Shown: positions 52,268 to 62,176, counted from the first letter of the stretch. The stretch is 64,000 nt of DNA from Halomonas colorata (GCF_014897985.1 NZ_JABUZA010000019.1:1-64000), one strand, 5' to 3'. Translations and numbers: made by a program. Notes: generated by a model from the letters alone, not told the origin.

Positions 52268-54549
52268 ATCCAGCCCTCGCCACGTTCTGCCAAGCGCTGT
52301 AGCTGATCGGCACCTGCCCGGTAGGGCGCTGGCCACTCAACATCGTGATCCCCCAGGCCCGCGGCAACGTGCAGCAACCAGTAAGGGTCGGCGAGGTGAG
52401 GGCGAGCGATACACACTAAGTCAGCACGTCCTGCGATCAGGATCGAGTTGACGTGGTCGGCCTGATAAATATTGCCCACCGCTATGGTTGGAATAGGCGT
52501 TTCATTACGAATCCGGTCAGAGAAGGGCGTCTGGAACATACGTCCGTAAACCGGCTGGGCTTGCGTCGAGGTTTGTCCGGCCGAAACATCAATAATGTCC
52601 ACGTCTGCGGCGCGTAGCCGCTTGGCGATTTCCACGGCATCGTCAGGGGTAATGCCCTCATCACCGCGCCAGTCATTGGCGGATATGCGCACCGATAACG
52701 GTTTATGGGCAGGCCAGGCGCTGCGCACGGCGCGGATAACCTCAAGCGGGTAGCGCAGGCGATTATCCAAAGAGCCGCCGTACTCATCGTCACGGTGGTT
52801 GGTCAGCGGGGTAATAAAGGATGAGAGCAAATAGCCGTGGGCGGCGTGAATCTCGATCATGTCAAAACCGGCACGGTCAGCCATTTGCGCGGCGCTGACA
52901 AATTCATCGCGCACCTGATCCATATCGTCGCGAGTCATGGCTTTGGGCGATTGATTGCGCTCTGACCAAGGCTGGGCAGAGGCTGCCAGTAACGGCCAGT
53001 TTTCTTCAGCCAAGGGGGCATCCATTTCCTGCCAACCCAGCTGAGTAGAGCCTTTCGGACCAGAGTGGCCGATTTGAGCGCACAGCTTGGCAGCGGTTTC
53101 CGCATGCACGAAATCACATAGGCGTTTCCAAGCGGTTTCGTGTTCCGGGGCGTAAAAACCGGGGCAACCGGGAGTGATCCTGCCCGTTGGGCTTACGCAG
53201 GTCATCTCGGTGTACACCAAGCCGGCACCGCCTTTGGCACGCTCGGCGTAATGGATAAAATGCCAATCGGTCGGGCAGCCATCTACCGCTTTATACTGCG
53301 CCATGGGTGATACCACCACGCGATTGACCAGACGCATATCGCGAAGCTGGTAAGGCGCAAACATCGGTGCCCGTGAACTCCCTTCATTGCCTGACTGGGC
53401 TTGAAACCAACGCTCAGCACTCTCCAGCCACTGCGGGTCGCGCACGCGTAAATTCTCGTGGCTGATGCGTTGCGAGCGGGTCAATAACGAGTAGTTAAAC
53501 TGAACCGGGTCCAGATCCAGATAGCGCTCAATCTGCTCAAACCACTCGGTCGAGTTGCGCGCGGCGGACTGTAAACGCAGCACCTCGAAGCGACGCTCTT
53601 CTTCATAGCGGGCCAGCGCATCGGCCATGCTGCTTTCGCGGTGCAGGTACTTGGCCAGCGCGATCGCACTTTCCAGGGCAAGCTTGGAGCCCGAGCCAAT
53701 CGAAAAATGCGCAGTAGCGGCTGCATCGCCCATCAACACTACGTTTTCGAAACTCCACTTCTCGCAGAGTACGCGGGGGAAGTTGATCCAGGCCGAGCCG
53801 CGCACGTGATTGGCATTGGTCATCAATGAATGCCCGCCAAGATGTTTGGCAAAGATCCGTTCGCAGATCGCAATCGATTCCTGCTGGCTAAGCTCTCCAA
53901 AACCAAACGCCTGCCAGGTGGCCTCGCTACACTCAACGATAAACGTCGCAGTGTCTTTATCAAACTGATAAGCGTGCGCCCAGACCCAGCCATGCTCGGT
54001 TTTTTCGAAAATAAACGTGAAGGCGTCATTGAAGGTCTGATGCGTGCCCAGCCATACGAATTTGCACGTCCGCACGTCAATGTCGGGTTTGAAATGCTCG
54101 GCATAGGTTTGCCGGGTACGCGAGTTGAGGCCATCAGCGGCGAGTACCAGATCAAATTCGCGCCGGTACTCATCAATGCTGGTGTCGGTGACGTCGGTTT
54201 CAAAACGCATTTCCACGCCCAGTTCACGCGCGCGCTCTTGCAGTAAGATGAGTAACTGGCGGCGGCCAATGCCACAAAAACCATGGCCGGTCGAAACGGT
54301 CTTTACCCCTTTATGGATAACCGCAACGTCATCCCAATAAGCAAAATGCTCACGAATGCGCTCGGCGCTAACCGGGTCGTTGGCTGCCAGATTGTCCAGG
54401 GTTTCGTCGGATAAAACCACGCCCCACCCGAAGGTATCGTCTGCTCGATTGCGTTCAAACACCACAATGTCATGGGCTGGATTATGCAGCTTCATGCTAA
54501 TGGCAAAATACAGGCCGGCAGGCCCTCCACCCAGGCAGGCGATTCTCAT
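52264..54549 (-). CDS. bifunctional aminobenzoyl-CoA (salicylyl-CoA) monooxygenase/reductase
   Basis: The 761-residue protein is a fusion. Residues 1-380 form a flavin monooxygenase of the salicylate-hydroxylase type ([32 protein letters not shown]). Residues from about 393 form an Old Yellow Enzyme-type FMN reductase ([35 protein letters not shown]). This exact architecture is that of 2-aminobenzoyl-CoA monooxygenase/reductase from Azoarcus evansii, which hydroxylates and reduces the ring of the CoA ester. Databases often call it salicylyl-CoA 5-hydroxylase. GGAGAA precedes the ATG. It is the first gene of the cluster. Confidence 0.85.
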   Translation of the reverse strand: MRIACLGGGPAGLYFAISMKLHNPAHDIVVFERNRADDTFGWGVVLSDETLDNLAANDPVSAERIREHFAYWDDVAVIHKGVKTVSTGHGFCGIGRRQLLILLQERARELGVEMRFETDVTDTSIDEYRREFDLVLAADGLNSRTRQTYAEHFKPDIDVRTCKFVWLGTHQTFNDAFTFIFEKTEHGWVWAHAYQFDKDTATFIVECSEATWQAFGFGELSQQESIAICERIFAKHLGGHSLMTNANHVRGSAWINFPRVLCEKWSFENVVLMGDAAATAHFSIGSGSKLALESAIALAKYLHRESSMADALARYEEERRFEVLRLQSAARNSTEWFEQIERYLDLDPVQFNYSLLTRSQRISHENLRVRDPQWLESAERWFQAQSGNEGSSRAPMFAPYQLRDMRLVNRVVVSPMAQYKAVDGCPTDWHFIHYAERAKGGAGLVYTEMTCVSPTGRITPGCPGFYAPEHETAWKRLCDFVHAETAAKLCAQIGHSGPKGSTQLGWQEMDAPLAEENWPLLAASAQPWSERNQSPKAMTRDDMDQVRDEFVSAAQMADRAGFDMIEIHAAHGYLLSSFITPLTNHRDDEYGGSLDNRLRYPLEVIRAVRSAWPAHKPLSVRISANDWRGDEGITPDDAVEIAKRLRAADVDIIDVSAGQTSTQAQPVYGRMFQTPFSDRIRNETPIPTIAVGNIYQADHVNSILIAGRADLVCIARPHLADPYWLLHVAAGLGDHDVEWPAPYRAGADQLQRLAERGEGWI

Positions 54550-54606
54550 TGTTATTCTCCCCGTAGACTCTGTTCTCGCTTGAAGATAGAAAACAACCGG
54601 ATAATA

Positions 54607-54633
54607 TTCAAGTTTAAATTTTTTAAGCCTAAA
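54607..54633. promoter_or_regulatory. candidate MarR operator upstream of the aromatic cluster
   Basis: TTCAAGTTTAAA (54607-54618) and TTTAAGCCTAAA (54622-54633) form an inverted repeat matching at 9 of 12 positions, with a 3-bp spacer. It lies 58 bp before the monooxygenase start. The site resembles AT-rich MarR boxes in form only. The rest of 54550-54877 is non-coding and AT-rich. Confidence 0.35.
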
Positions 54634-54703
54634 GTATTTTTTCGCTCGCGTTTAATCTTTATTGGTCTCCGCAAACTCGCAATCACTTCAAGAAGGTGAG
54701 AGC

Positions 54704-54727
54704 ATGAAACGAAGCAGCATTTTTTAA
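54704..54727 (+). other. possible 7-codon leader ORF
   Basis: ATG-AAA-CGA-AGC-AGC-ATT-TTT-TAA follows AAGGTGAG at 54693-54700 with good spacing. It lies in the divergent region before rsd. Too short to judge; it could be chance. Confidence 0.15.
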
Positions 54728-54877
54728 GCATTGAATCGCTTAGCGCAAATCATCATAAAGTATGACGATTTGTGAATAATTAATACCACGGAAACCGTCT
54801 ATGGCGGGATTGACAGCGCAAGTCGGAAAGGTGAGGCTTGCTTTGTTGTAGGTGGCTATTAGCAAGGAGAAAGCCCC

Positions 54878-55366
54878 ATGCTCGAAGATTGTAAAAATGC
54901 CCTGGAGCGCTGGGGAGGCGTTCACAGTCTGATCGACCGTTGGCTTGATCAGCGTCGCTCTCTTTTGGTCAGCTTTATTGAGCTAAAAGAGGCGTGCGAT
55001 AGCGAGCTGGAAGCGGTTAGCAAGGCACGCATCGATACTTTCAGCGAAACGCTGATGGATTATATTAGCGCCGGTCATTTTGAAATTTATCCGCAGCTGG
55101 CTGAAGAGGCCCGGGCCTTCAATGATGAAAGCGCTTTGCAGATTGCCTCGCAGCTGCTGGAGCGTCTGGAAATGTCCACCGAAATGGTGCTTGAGTTCGA
55201 TACTGACTACGCCTCCACCGTGCGCTGCCAGCAACATCTGGCACGGCTTCCGGCCTGGATTGATCGCCTGGCAAAAGGTCTGACCGAGCGTTTTGCGTTA
55301 GAAGACCAACTGATCGCCCGCCTACATGCGGCCAATAGCCCGCAGAGTAATAAAACACTTGCCTGA
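54878..55366 (+). CDS. rsd: Rsd/AlgQ-family anti-sigma-70 factor
   Basis: The 162-residue helical protein has CKNALERWGGVHSLIDRWLDQRRSLLV split at the N-terminus and FEIYPQLAEEA in the middle, as in Rsd of E. coli and AlgQ of Pseudomonas. Rsd binds the sigma-70 factor and lowers housekeeping transcription in stationary phase. AAGGAG precedes the ATG. It is divergent from the aromatic cluster and followed by a repeat array. Confidence 0.85.
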   Translation: MLEDCKNALERWGGVHSLIDRWLDQRRSLLVSFIELKEACDSELEAVSKARIDTFSETLMDYISAGHFEIYPQLAEEARAFNDESALQIASQLLERLEMSTEMVLEFDTDYASTVRCQQHLARLPAWIDRLAKGLTERFALEDQLIARLHAANSPQSNKTLA

Positions 55367-55394
55367 TACTTTATCTGACGAGTTTGCACAAATT

Positions 55395-55870
55395 GTAGCG
55401 CGTGGTAACGCATCGCGAGGAACGAGCGGTGCGGCACCCGCGGGTGGCGGCGAAGCCGCCTGATATGACGCCTAATCAAATTCTGGCACCGCTAAACAGT
55501 GCGTTCGCGCCGGGCTACAGTGGTTGGCCTGTCTCGCGGGTGCGCTAACGCTTACACCGCGCTACTAAAACTGCTTATCCAAAACATTGGCGCCTATCGT
55601 AGCGCGTGGTAACGAGCAGTGAGGAACGAACGGCGAGGCACCCGCGAATGGCGGCGAAGCCGCCTGATATGACGCCTCATCAAATTCTGGCACCGCTAAA
55701 CAGCGCGTTCGCGCCGGGCTACAGTAATTGGCCTTTCTCGCGGGTGCGCTAACGCTTACGCCGCGCTACGAAAACCGCCCATCCAAAACATTGGCGTCTA
55801 TCGTAGCGCGTGGTAACGAGCGGTGAGGAACGAACGGCGAGGCACCCGCGGATGGCGGCGAAGCCGCCTA
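55395..55870. repeat. three units of a GTAGCGCG-family repeat (variant)
   Basis: GTAGCGCGTGGTAACG starts units at 55395, 55599 and 55803, each 204 bp apart. The first two end in CCGCGCTAC (near 55565 and 55769). The third is cut off at about 55870 by the end of the RND gene. The interior differs from the 30-kb array (it has CACCGCTAAACAG and TTCGCGCCGGGCTACAG) but the ends are the same. It fills the convergent rsd/RND gap. Confidence 0.85.
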
Positions 55871-55882
55871 GCCAAGCTATTT

Positions 55883-58800
55883 TTACGCTTTGCCTTTACG
55901 GTGTAGCTTCCCTCCAATTACCAGCATGCACGGCGTAAGCAACAGGGTAAGGGCGGTGGCAAAGGTTAAGCCACCGGCGATGGCGCTCGACATCTGTGTC
56001 CACCATTGGGCCGAGGGCGCGTTGAAGCCCAGCGCAGGGGCGAAGAGATTCACATTAATACCCAGCACCATGGGCATTAATCCTAATACCGTGGTAATGG
56101 CCGTGAGCAAGACCGGGCGTAGGCGTAAACAGCCCGCCTCCAGCGCTGCGGTTGCGGGGGTCATCCCTTCGGTGCGCAGCTCGTTATAGGTATCGATCAA
56201 GACAATATTATTGTTCACCACAATGCCCGCCAGCGCGATCACCCCCATGCCGACCATCACGATGCCGAATGCTTGGCCGGTGATCAGCAAGCCCATCAAT
56301 ACCCCAGCCGTTGAAAACACAATGGCCGAGAGCACCAGCAGCGCTTGATAGTAGCTATTAAACTGGGTAACCAGTATCAGCGACATTAATGCAATCGCGA
56401 TCAAAAAGGCGCCAACCAAAAACTGCATCGACTCCTGCTGGTCTTCCTGTTCGCCAGCGACGTTGACCATCAGACCATCCGGCAGCTGTTCACTGCCTGC
56501 GGCAAACAGTGCGCGCAGCCGTTCGTCGGCAAGGTAGCCGGGAGCCAGGTCAGCTTCAACGGTAATCGCCCGCCGTCCATCAATCCGGTTAAGGGTGCCG
56601 ACCTTGGGCGCTGGTGTCATGGTCACAAAGTGAGAGATAGGCACCTGGCCGCGCTCGGTGTTAATGGTTAAACGCCCAAGCTGATCAAGGGTGCGCCAAT
56701 TCTCGGGTAGCCTGACGCGGATATCCACTTCGTCACTTACGGTCGGGGGGCGATAGTTGGCAACTTCCAGGCCGGTGGTTAATAGCTGAACCGCACTGCC
56801 GATCGTGGTGATGTCAGTGCCCATACGGGCGGCAGCTTCACGGTCTACGTTAATCTCCCACTCCACACCGGGCAAGCTGCGGTTATCCTGAATATCCACA
56901 AAGCCGCCCAGTTCGCGCATTAAGCCATGCAACTGCTCGACGCCAGCTTCGGCAATCGCCGGATCGGTCGCGCTAACTTCAAGCACGATAGGCTTGCCGC
57001 CCCCTGGGCCCATTTCCTGTTCCTGAAACTCCATCACGATGCCGGGAATATCCTGGGTACGCTCTGCCATCTCATTTAAAATGGCCCGGGAAGGGCGGCG
57101 CTGGTACCAGTCGATAAACTGAAATTGCAGCATGCCGATCACATCATTGCCTAGCTGCTGGTCTGACACCGCAAAAGAGCGGGCGTAAAGCGCTTCGACC
57201 TCGCTCATATTGCCAAGCCTCGCCTCAACTCGCTGTAAAATTGCGTCGGTTTCGGTGGCTGAAAAGTCTCCCCGCGCCCGCACCAGTACCTGAGCGCTAT
57301 CGGGCTCAACGTTGGGGAAGAAGTCGATGCCATGATTAAAGCGAGCGTAGCCCGTATAAAGCAGCATGATGGTCAATACGGAAAACAGCAGCACCCAGGC
57401 CGGGTGCTTTAACAGCCTGCCCAGCAAGCGGCGGTAGCCACGCCCCAGCGATGTGGTGGCATCGGGAAGCGTGGCGCCCTTGTTTTTGGGCGATGTGCGG
57501 GTAAACAGCCGACCAAGCGTGGGAAGAAACACCAGCGCCATGGCCAGCGAAGCCAGCAGGCACAAAATAACCGTGGCGGGCAGATATTTCATAAACTGGC
57601 CAACGACGCCCGGCCAGAACAGCAGCGGGATAAACACTGCAAGCGTAGTGGCAGTAGACGCAATAACGGGCCAACTCATACGCGACGCCGCGTTTAGCCA
57701 AGCCTCATGGGGTGGCTGGCCGTCATGCAAGTGGCGGTCAGCCAGCTCACTCACCACAATCGCTCCATCAACCAGCATGCCCGCGACTAAAATCAGTGCA
57801 AACAGCACCACAATGTTGAGGGTAAAGCCAAACATCCAGACCAGTAGAATGCCGGTCAAAAAAGCGCCAGGGATGGTCAAGCCTACCAGCAGCGCCATGC
57901 GCCAGCCCATCACGGCCACCACCACAATCAATACCAGCACCACCGCCGTAAGCACGTTATTTAATAGCTCGGAGAGCATATTTTGTACGGTGGTCGACTC
58001 ATCTAGAATCGTGGTCAGGCGGAGTTCTTCGGGCAGCAGGTCACCCGCCTGGGCAATGCGCTCATGTACCGCTTCAATGGTGGCAATAATATTGGCACCA
58101 GCGCGCTTAGAAATTTCCAGCACGACTGCAGGCTGACCATCAATACGCGCAAAGCCCTGGGGCTCTTTATAGGTGGGATGAATCCAGGCCACGTCGCCAA
58201 ACGTGACGACCTGATCACCATCAACTTTAACCGGCATATTCATCACGTCGTTTAACGACTCGATGATGCCCGGTACTTTTAACGCCAGACGGCCCGCGCC
58301 GGTATCCAGGCTACCCGCGGCTACCAGCCGGTTATTGCGCGACACCTGATTAAAGAGCGCGTCAAAGTCCACGCCGTAGCTTTCCAGTACCAGCGGGTCG
58401 ACGACAATTTCCAGCAGGTCTTCCTGATCACCGGCAATATCCACTTCCAGAACGTCAGCGATGCCTTCGATTTCTTCCTGCAGACGCCGGGCAATGGTAA
58501 GCCGTTCGCGAGTATCCAGGCGCCCCGAAAGGCCAATGGTAAGCACCGGAAACTCGGAAACGTTGACCTCCATAACGCGAGGTTCTTCTGCCTCATTAGG
58601 CAGGCTGCTGCGCGCTATATCTACCCGTTCGCGTACATCGGAAAGAGCTGTGTTTGGGTCAAAGCCTGCATCAAACTCAAGCGTGATCGAACCGTGGCCT
58701 TCGCTGGACTGGGCGGTGAACTTGCGCAGGCCTTCAATGCCGCGTAGTTCCTGTTCCATGGGGCGTATCAGCAGCCGCTCGCCATCTTCCGGGCTTACGC

Positions 58801-58960
58801 CTTCAAGTGTCAGCGAGACGTAAATCATCGGGATGGTGACATCCGGATTGGCTTCTTTGGGAATCGCCTGCCATGCGGCAACGCCCGCAAAAACCAAGCC
58901 TACCAGCAGTAAGAGAGTGGTGCGGGTATGCGTTAACGCGGCATTAATAAGTGGGCGCAT
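55883..58960 (-). CDS. RND-family efflux transporter permease
   Basis: The 1025-residue inner-membrane protein has the AcrB layout: TM1 near the N-terminus, two large periplasmic loops, and TM helices 2-6 and 8-12. Family motifs are AIPKEANPDVTIP, the TM4 segment AGMLVDGAIVVSE, and GIVVNNNIVLIDTYNELR. TM4 has one Asp (VDG) instead of the usual DD pair of AcrB. The ATG at 58960 has AGGAAAG upstream and overlaps the adaptor gene by 17 bp. No outer-membrane channel gene is adjacent, so it probably uses a shared TolC. Substrates unknown. Confidence 0.85.
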   Translation of the reverse strand: MRPLINAALTHTRTTLLLLVGLVFAGVAAWQAIPKEANPDVTIPMIYVSLTLEGVSPEDGERLLIRPMEQELRGIEGLRKFTAQSSEGHGSITLEFDAGFDPNTALSDVRERVDIARSSLPNEAEEPRVMEVNVSEFPVLTIGLSGRLDTRERLTIARRLQEEIEGIADVLEVDIAGDQEDLLEIVVDPLVLESYGVDFDALFNQVSRNNRLVAAGSLDTGAGRLALKVPGIIESLNDVMNMPVKVDGDQVVTFGDVAWIHPTYKEPQGFARIDGQPAVVLEISKRAGANIIATIEAVHERIAQAGDLLPEELRLTTILDESTTVQNMLSELLNNVLTAVVLVLIVVVAVMGWRMALLVGLTIPGAFLTGILLVWMFGFTLNIVVLFALILVAGMLVDGAIVVSELADRHLHDGQPPHEAWLNAASRMSWPVIASTATTLAVFIPLLFWPGVVGQFMKYLPATVILCLLASLAMALVFLPTLGRLFTRTSPKNKGATLPDATTSLGRGYRRLLGRLLKHPAWVLLFSVLTIMLLYTGYARFNHGIDFFPNVEPDSAQVLVRARGDFSATETDAILQRVEARLGNMSEVEALYARSFAVSDQQLGNDVIGMLQFQFIDWYQRRPSRAILNEMAERTQDIPGIVMEFQEQEMGPGGGKPIVLEVSATDPAIAEAGVEQLHGLMRELGGFVDIQDNRSLPGVEWEINVDREAAARMGTDITTIGSAVQLLTTGLEVANYRPPTVSDEVDIRVRLPENWRTLDQLGRLTINTERGQVPISHFVTMTPAPKVGTLNRIDGRRAITVEADLAPGYLADERLRALFAAGSEQLPDGLMVNVAGEQEDQQESMQFLVGAFLIAIALMSLILVTQFNSYYQALLVLSAIVFSTAGVLMGLLITGQAFGIVMVGMGVIALAGIVVNNNIVLIDTYNELRTEGMTPATAALEAGCLRLRPVLLTAITTVLGLMPMVLGINVNLFAPALGFNAPSAQWWTQMSSAIAGGLTFATALTLLLTPCMLVIGGKLHRKGKA

Positions 58961-60071
58961 GAACGCTTTCCTGGCTAGCGGCGGTGTCATTCATGATGGT
59001 GGCGCGGTCGACTTCCACAGGCGCTACCTGTTGGCCTACGTTGGCTAGTCCGGCGCCCAGGGTAATCAGGCGTAGCGGATCAGGCAGACCCGTAACATAA
59101 GCGCGTTGAATGTCGGCGCTGATGAGCTGCACTTGTGTTTGCTGAACCCGGTCCTGCTCATCCACATGCTTAACCGCAAGCTGGCCCTCCTCGTTTAAAC
59201 TCAACAGTGCCGGTGAAAGCGTATGCACCTGGCGAGGCGGAAGGGTAATCGTGAGTTCAGCACTGCCGCCGGCCAAGTGCAACTGGCGGGGATTATCAAG
59301 TGTTGCCTCGATATAAAAGGTGCGCGTTGATTCATCCGCGCGATGGCTGACATGGGTCAGCGTGCCCTCCAAATGATCGCCGTTTAATAAACGCGCGGTA
59401 ACCGGCAGGCCAACGGTAAGCTCGCCTACCTGCTGTTGCGAGACCCAGGCCGCGCCGGTCAAACGCCGATCATCGATTAGCCGTCCCCACTCTTCGCCAG
59501 GTTGCAGCAGGTCACCAAGCTCTACCTGGACTCTGTCGAGGACGCCTGCAAAAGGCGCTGAGGGTCGGCTATCATTTAACTGCTTTTCTAATTGCGCAAC
59601 TGCCGCAGTGCTCGCGCTAAGCGCACTCTGTAAACGCAAGAGCTCCGGCTGGGAGATAAGCTGGCGCTGGCGCAAACTCTGCGCCCCAGCGTATTCGGAC
59701 TGGGCAACGGCAAGCTCGTCCCGGGCTTGTTGCAGACGTTCGGGAAGCGCGTCGTTATCCAGTACCAGTAGCGTATCGCCGGCAGCGACGCTACGTCCTT
59801 GCGCAATCGGTTTTTCCACTACGTAGCCCGCTACATTAGCGCGCAGCGTCGTTTCGCGCTCAGCGGTTAGTTGTCCCTGAATCACCTGTTGGGGAATAAA
59901 CGGCGTACTTTGCTGCTCCATTACTTCAACACGCAGGGCGCTATCATTAGCGGTGGAAGAGGCTTCCGGTGCGGTGGTTTGAAAACGCTGAAAATCACCA
60001 AGTGCTAACCAAATAACCAGCGCCAATACCAAGGCGCTGGCGAGGGCGTAAGAGTAGGGGATACGTCGCAT
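58944..60071 (-). CDS. RND efflux periplasmic adaptor (membrane fusion protein)
   Basis: The 375-residue adaptor has an N-terminal membrane anchor (YALASALVLALVIWLAL), a biotinyl-lipoyl-like half motif with TTLRANVAGYVVEKPIAQGRSV, a helical hairpin and the second half motif APFAGVLDRVQVELGD. It links the RND pump to an outer-membrane channel. It is first in the two-gene unit and lies divergent from mdh. Confidence 0.85.
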   Translation of the reverse strand: MRRIPYSYALASALVLALVIWLALGDFQRFQTTAPEASSTANDSALRVEVMEQQSTPFIPQQVIQGQLTAERETTLRANVAGYVVEKPIAQGRSVAAGDTLLVLDNDALPERLQQARDELAVAQSEYAGAQSLRQRQLISQPELLRLQSALSASTAAVAQLEKQLNDSRPSAPFAGVLDRVQVELGDLLQPGEEWGRLIDDRRLTGAAWVSQQQVGELTVGLPVTARLLNGDHLEGTLTHVSHRADESTRTFYIEATLDNPRQLHLAGGSAELTITLPPRQVHTLSPALLSLNEEGQLAVKHVDEQDRVQQTQVQLISADIQRAYVTGLPDPLRLITLGAGLANVGQQVAPVEVDRATIMNDTAASQESVHAPTY

Positions 60072-60272
60072 GAGGTGTCTATGTCCGTATTAACACAAGG
60101 ATGAGCTAACGCATCACACCATAACGTAACTCATGGCTGGCGGCGAGTGCCAAGCGAACGTTTGAATGGCAGAACTCATCGTATGTATGATTGAGTTTTT
60201 GCATAACTGAGCATAACATCTTGGCATCTTGAGTTCTGTCGACCCATCCTAAGGCGAACCAACCAAGGAGCA

Positions 60273-61250
60273 ATGATGAAAGATCCCGTACGTATTGCGA
60301 TTACCGGCGGTGCCGGCCAGATCAGCTACTCTTTAATTTTCCGCATTGCCGCTGGCGACATGCTGGGACCGGATCAGCCCGTCATTCTTCAACTGCTAGA
60401 AATTCCGCAGGCAATGGATGCACTGGGCGGCGTGGTAATGGAAGTCAACGACTGTGCCTTCCCGCTGGTGCAAGATATTGTTGCCACCGATGATCCAAAC
60501 GTTGCGTTCAAAGATGCTGACTTCGCGCTGTTAGTGGGTGCTCGTCCGCGTGGTCCGGGTATGGAGCGTAAAGATCTGCTGGAAGCGAACGCGGCGATCT
60601 TCTCTGTACAAGGTAAGGCATTGAACGACCACGCCAGCCGTGACGTTAAAGTGCTGGTAGTGGGTAACCCGGCCAACACCAACGCGCTGATTGCATCTGC
60701 AAACGCGCCGGATCTTGATAAAGGCCAGTTCACGGCGATGACGCGCCTGGACCACAACCGCGCGCTGACGCAGCTGGCTCAGAAAACCGGTAAGCATGTT
60801 ACTGATATTGAAAACATGATTATCTGGGGTAACCACAGCGCCACTCAGTACCCGGACATTGCACAGTGCAAAGTTGACGGCAAAGCCGCCACAGACCTGG
60901 TCGAGCGTGACTGGTACGAAAACGACTTTATCCCCACCGTTCAGCAACGCGGTGCGGCGATTATCAAAGCCCGCGGTGCGTCTTCTGCAGCCTCTGCCGC
61001 TTCTTCCGCCATCGATCACGTACGTGATTGGGCGCTGGGCACCGATGGTATCGTCAGCATGGCGATTCCGTCTGACGGCAGCTACGGCATCGAAGAAGGC
61101 ATCATCTACTCCTACCCGGTTCGTTGCCAGGGTGGCAAGTACGAAATCGTTCAAGGCTTCGAGCTTGACGAATTCAGCCAAGAGAAGATGAAAGCCACCG
61201 AGAAAGAACTGCGTGAAGAGCGCGCAGCCGTTGAGCACCTGCTCGGCTAA
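60273..61250 (+). CDS. mdh: malate dehydrogenase
   Basis: The 325-residue NAD-dependent enzyme has [56 protein letters not shown] and [13 protein letters not shown] with the catalytic His. It is of the cytosolic-type family, as in many Proteobacteria other than enterics. It interconverts malate and oxaloacetate in the TCA cycle. AAGGAG precedes the ATG, and a strong terminator follows. Confidence 0.95.
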   Translation: MMKDPVRIAITGGAGQISYSLIFRIAAGDMLGPDQPVILQLLEIPQAMDALGGVVMEVNDCAFPLVQDIVATDDPNVAFKDADFALLVGARPRGPGMERKDLLEANAAIFSVQGKALNDHASRDVKVLVVGNPANTNALIASANAPDLDKGQFTAMTRLDHNRALTQLAQKTGKHVTDIENMIIWGNHSATQYPDIAQCKVDGKAATDLVERDWYENDFIPTVQQRGAAIIKARGASSAASAASSAIDHVRDWALGTDGIVSMAIPSDGSYGIEEGIIYSYPVRCQGGKYEIVQGFELDEFSQEKMKATEKELREERAAVEHLLG

Positions 61251-61281
61251 ACGCGTTTGCTGGCTCTGCCAGTAACTTCAA

Positions 61282-61311
61282 AACCCCGCAAGCTTGCTTG
61301 CGGGGTTTTTT
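61282..61311 (+). terminator. Rho-independent terminator after mdh
   Basis: An 11-bp stem AACCCCGCAAG/CTTGCGGGGTT (61282-61292 with 61297-61307) with a 4-nt loop and a T-run lies 31 bp after the stop. Confidence 0.9.
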
Positions 61312-61324
61312 ATTGCCGAATCTT

Positions 61325-62029
61325 GCTGGGTGCCACGGCCAGGGCGTCTTAACAGCCGCCATTCGCGGGTGCCTAATTTGCTCGTCCCTCGCAAAACGTT
61401 ACCACGCGCTACGGGTTTATCGCCAAAACGTGGTGCGGTGCCAAATCGTAGCGCGTGGTAAGCGCCAGCGCACCCGCGGGAGCAGCGCGCAGCGGTGCTG
61501 GGGTTGGGCGATATGGTGCAAAAGTCGAGCATAGGTGTCACGGCCAAGGCGGCTTGTCGCCGCCATCCGCGGGTGCCTCATTTGCTCGTCCCTCGCAAGA
61601 TTCGTTACCACGCGCTACGGGTTTATCGCCAAAACGTGGTGCGGTGCCAAATCGTAGCGCGTGGTAAGCGCCAGCGCACCCGCGGGAGCAGCGCGAAGCG
61701 GTGCCGGGGTTGGGCGATATGGTGCAAAAGTCGAATATAGGTGCCACGGCCAAGGCGGTTTGGCGCCGTCATCCGCGGGTGCCTCATTTGCTCGTCCCTC
61801 GCAAGATTCGTTACCACGCGCTACGGGTTTATCGCCAAAACGTGGTGCGGTGCCAAATCGTAGCGCGTGGTAAGCGCCAGCGCACCCGCGGAAGCATTGC
61901 GCAGCGATGCCGGGGTTGGGCGATATGGTGCAGAAGTCGAATATAGGTGCCACGGCCAAGACGGCTTGGCGCCGCCATTCGCTGGTGCCTCCTGCTCGTG
62001 CCTCGCAAGATTCGTTACCACGCGCTACG
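61325..62029. repeat. GTAGCGCG-family repeat array with a truncated first unit
   Basis: A partial unit (61325-61411) is followed by full units starting with GTAGCGCGTGGTAAGCGCC at 61448, 61654 and 61860 (period 206 bp) and ending in TTACCACGCGCTACG near 61411, 61619, 61825 and 62028. Linkers contain GGTTTATCGCCAAAACGTGG. It fills the convergent mdh/HAD gap. The copies are very similar, suggesting recent amplification. Confidence 0.9.
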
Positions 62030-62120
62030 AGTGCTCAAACCCTGACGTAATACGATAACAGGCAGCACCCGCGGCAATTGCAATGGTCAGGGTGAGTATG
62101 GGAGGTGGGTCGAAGGTCAT
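62025..62120 (-). CDS. candidate 31-residue hydrophobic small protein, stop inside a repeat end
   Basis: A minus-strand ATG at 62120, with GGAG 9 nt upstream (62133-62130), opens MTFDPPPILTLTIAIAAG followed by AACYRITSGFEHS. The middle would form a short membrane helix. The TAG stop (62027-62025) is part of the terminal GTAGCGCG of the repeat array, so it may be a gene shortened by repeat insertion. It follows the HAD gene on the same strand by 56 bp. It is hypothetical; the only support is the ribosome-binding site and hydrophobic pattern. Confidence 0.3.
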   Translation of the reverse strand: MTFDPPPILTLTIAIAAGAACYRITSGFEHS

Positions 62121-62176
62121 GCCGGATTACTCCGCATGGTTGCTAACGGGTAAAGCGAACATGGTCAGTGGTCTGT

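Noticed and set aside
60531..61238. A 235-codon antisense frame inside mdh
   Set aside because: mdh on the plus strand has every catalytic motif; the antisense frame has none.
6601..62029. Repeat arrays as CRISPR loci
   Set aside because: Units are 150-206 bp with no 20-50 bp unique spacers between 24-40 bp repeats, and there are no cas genes.
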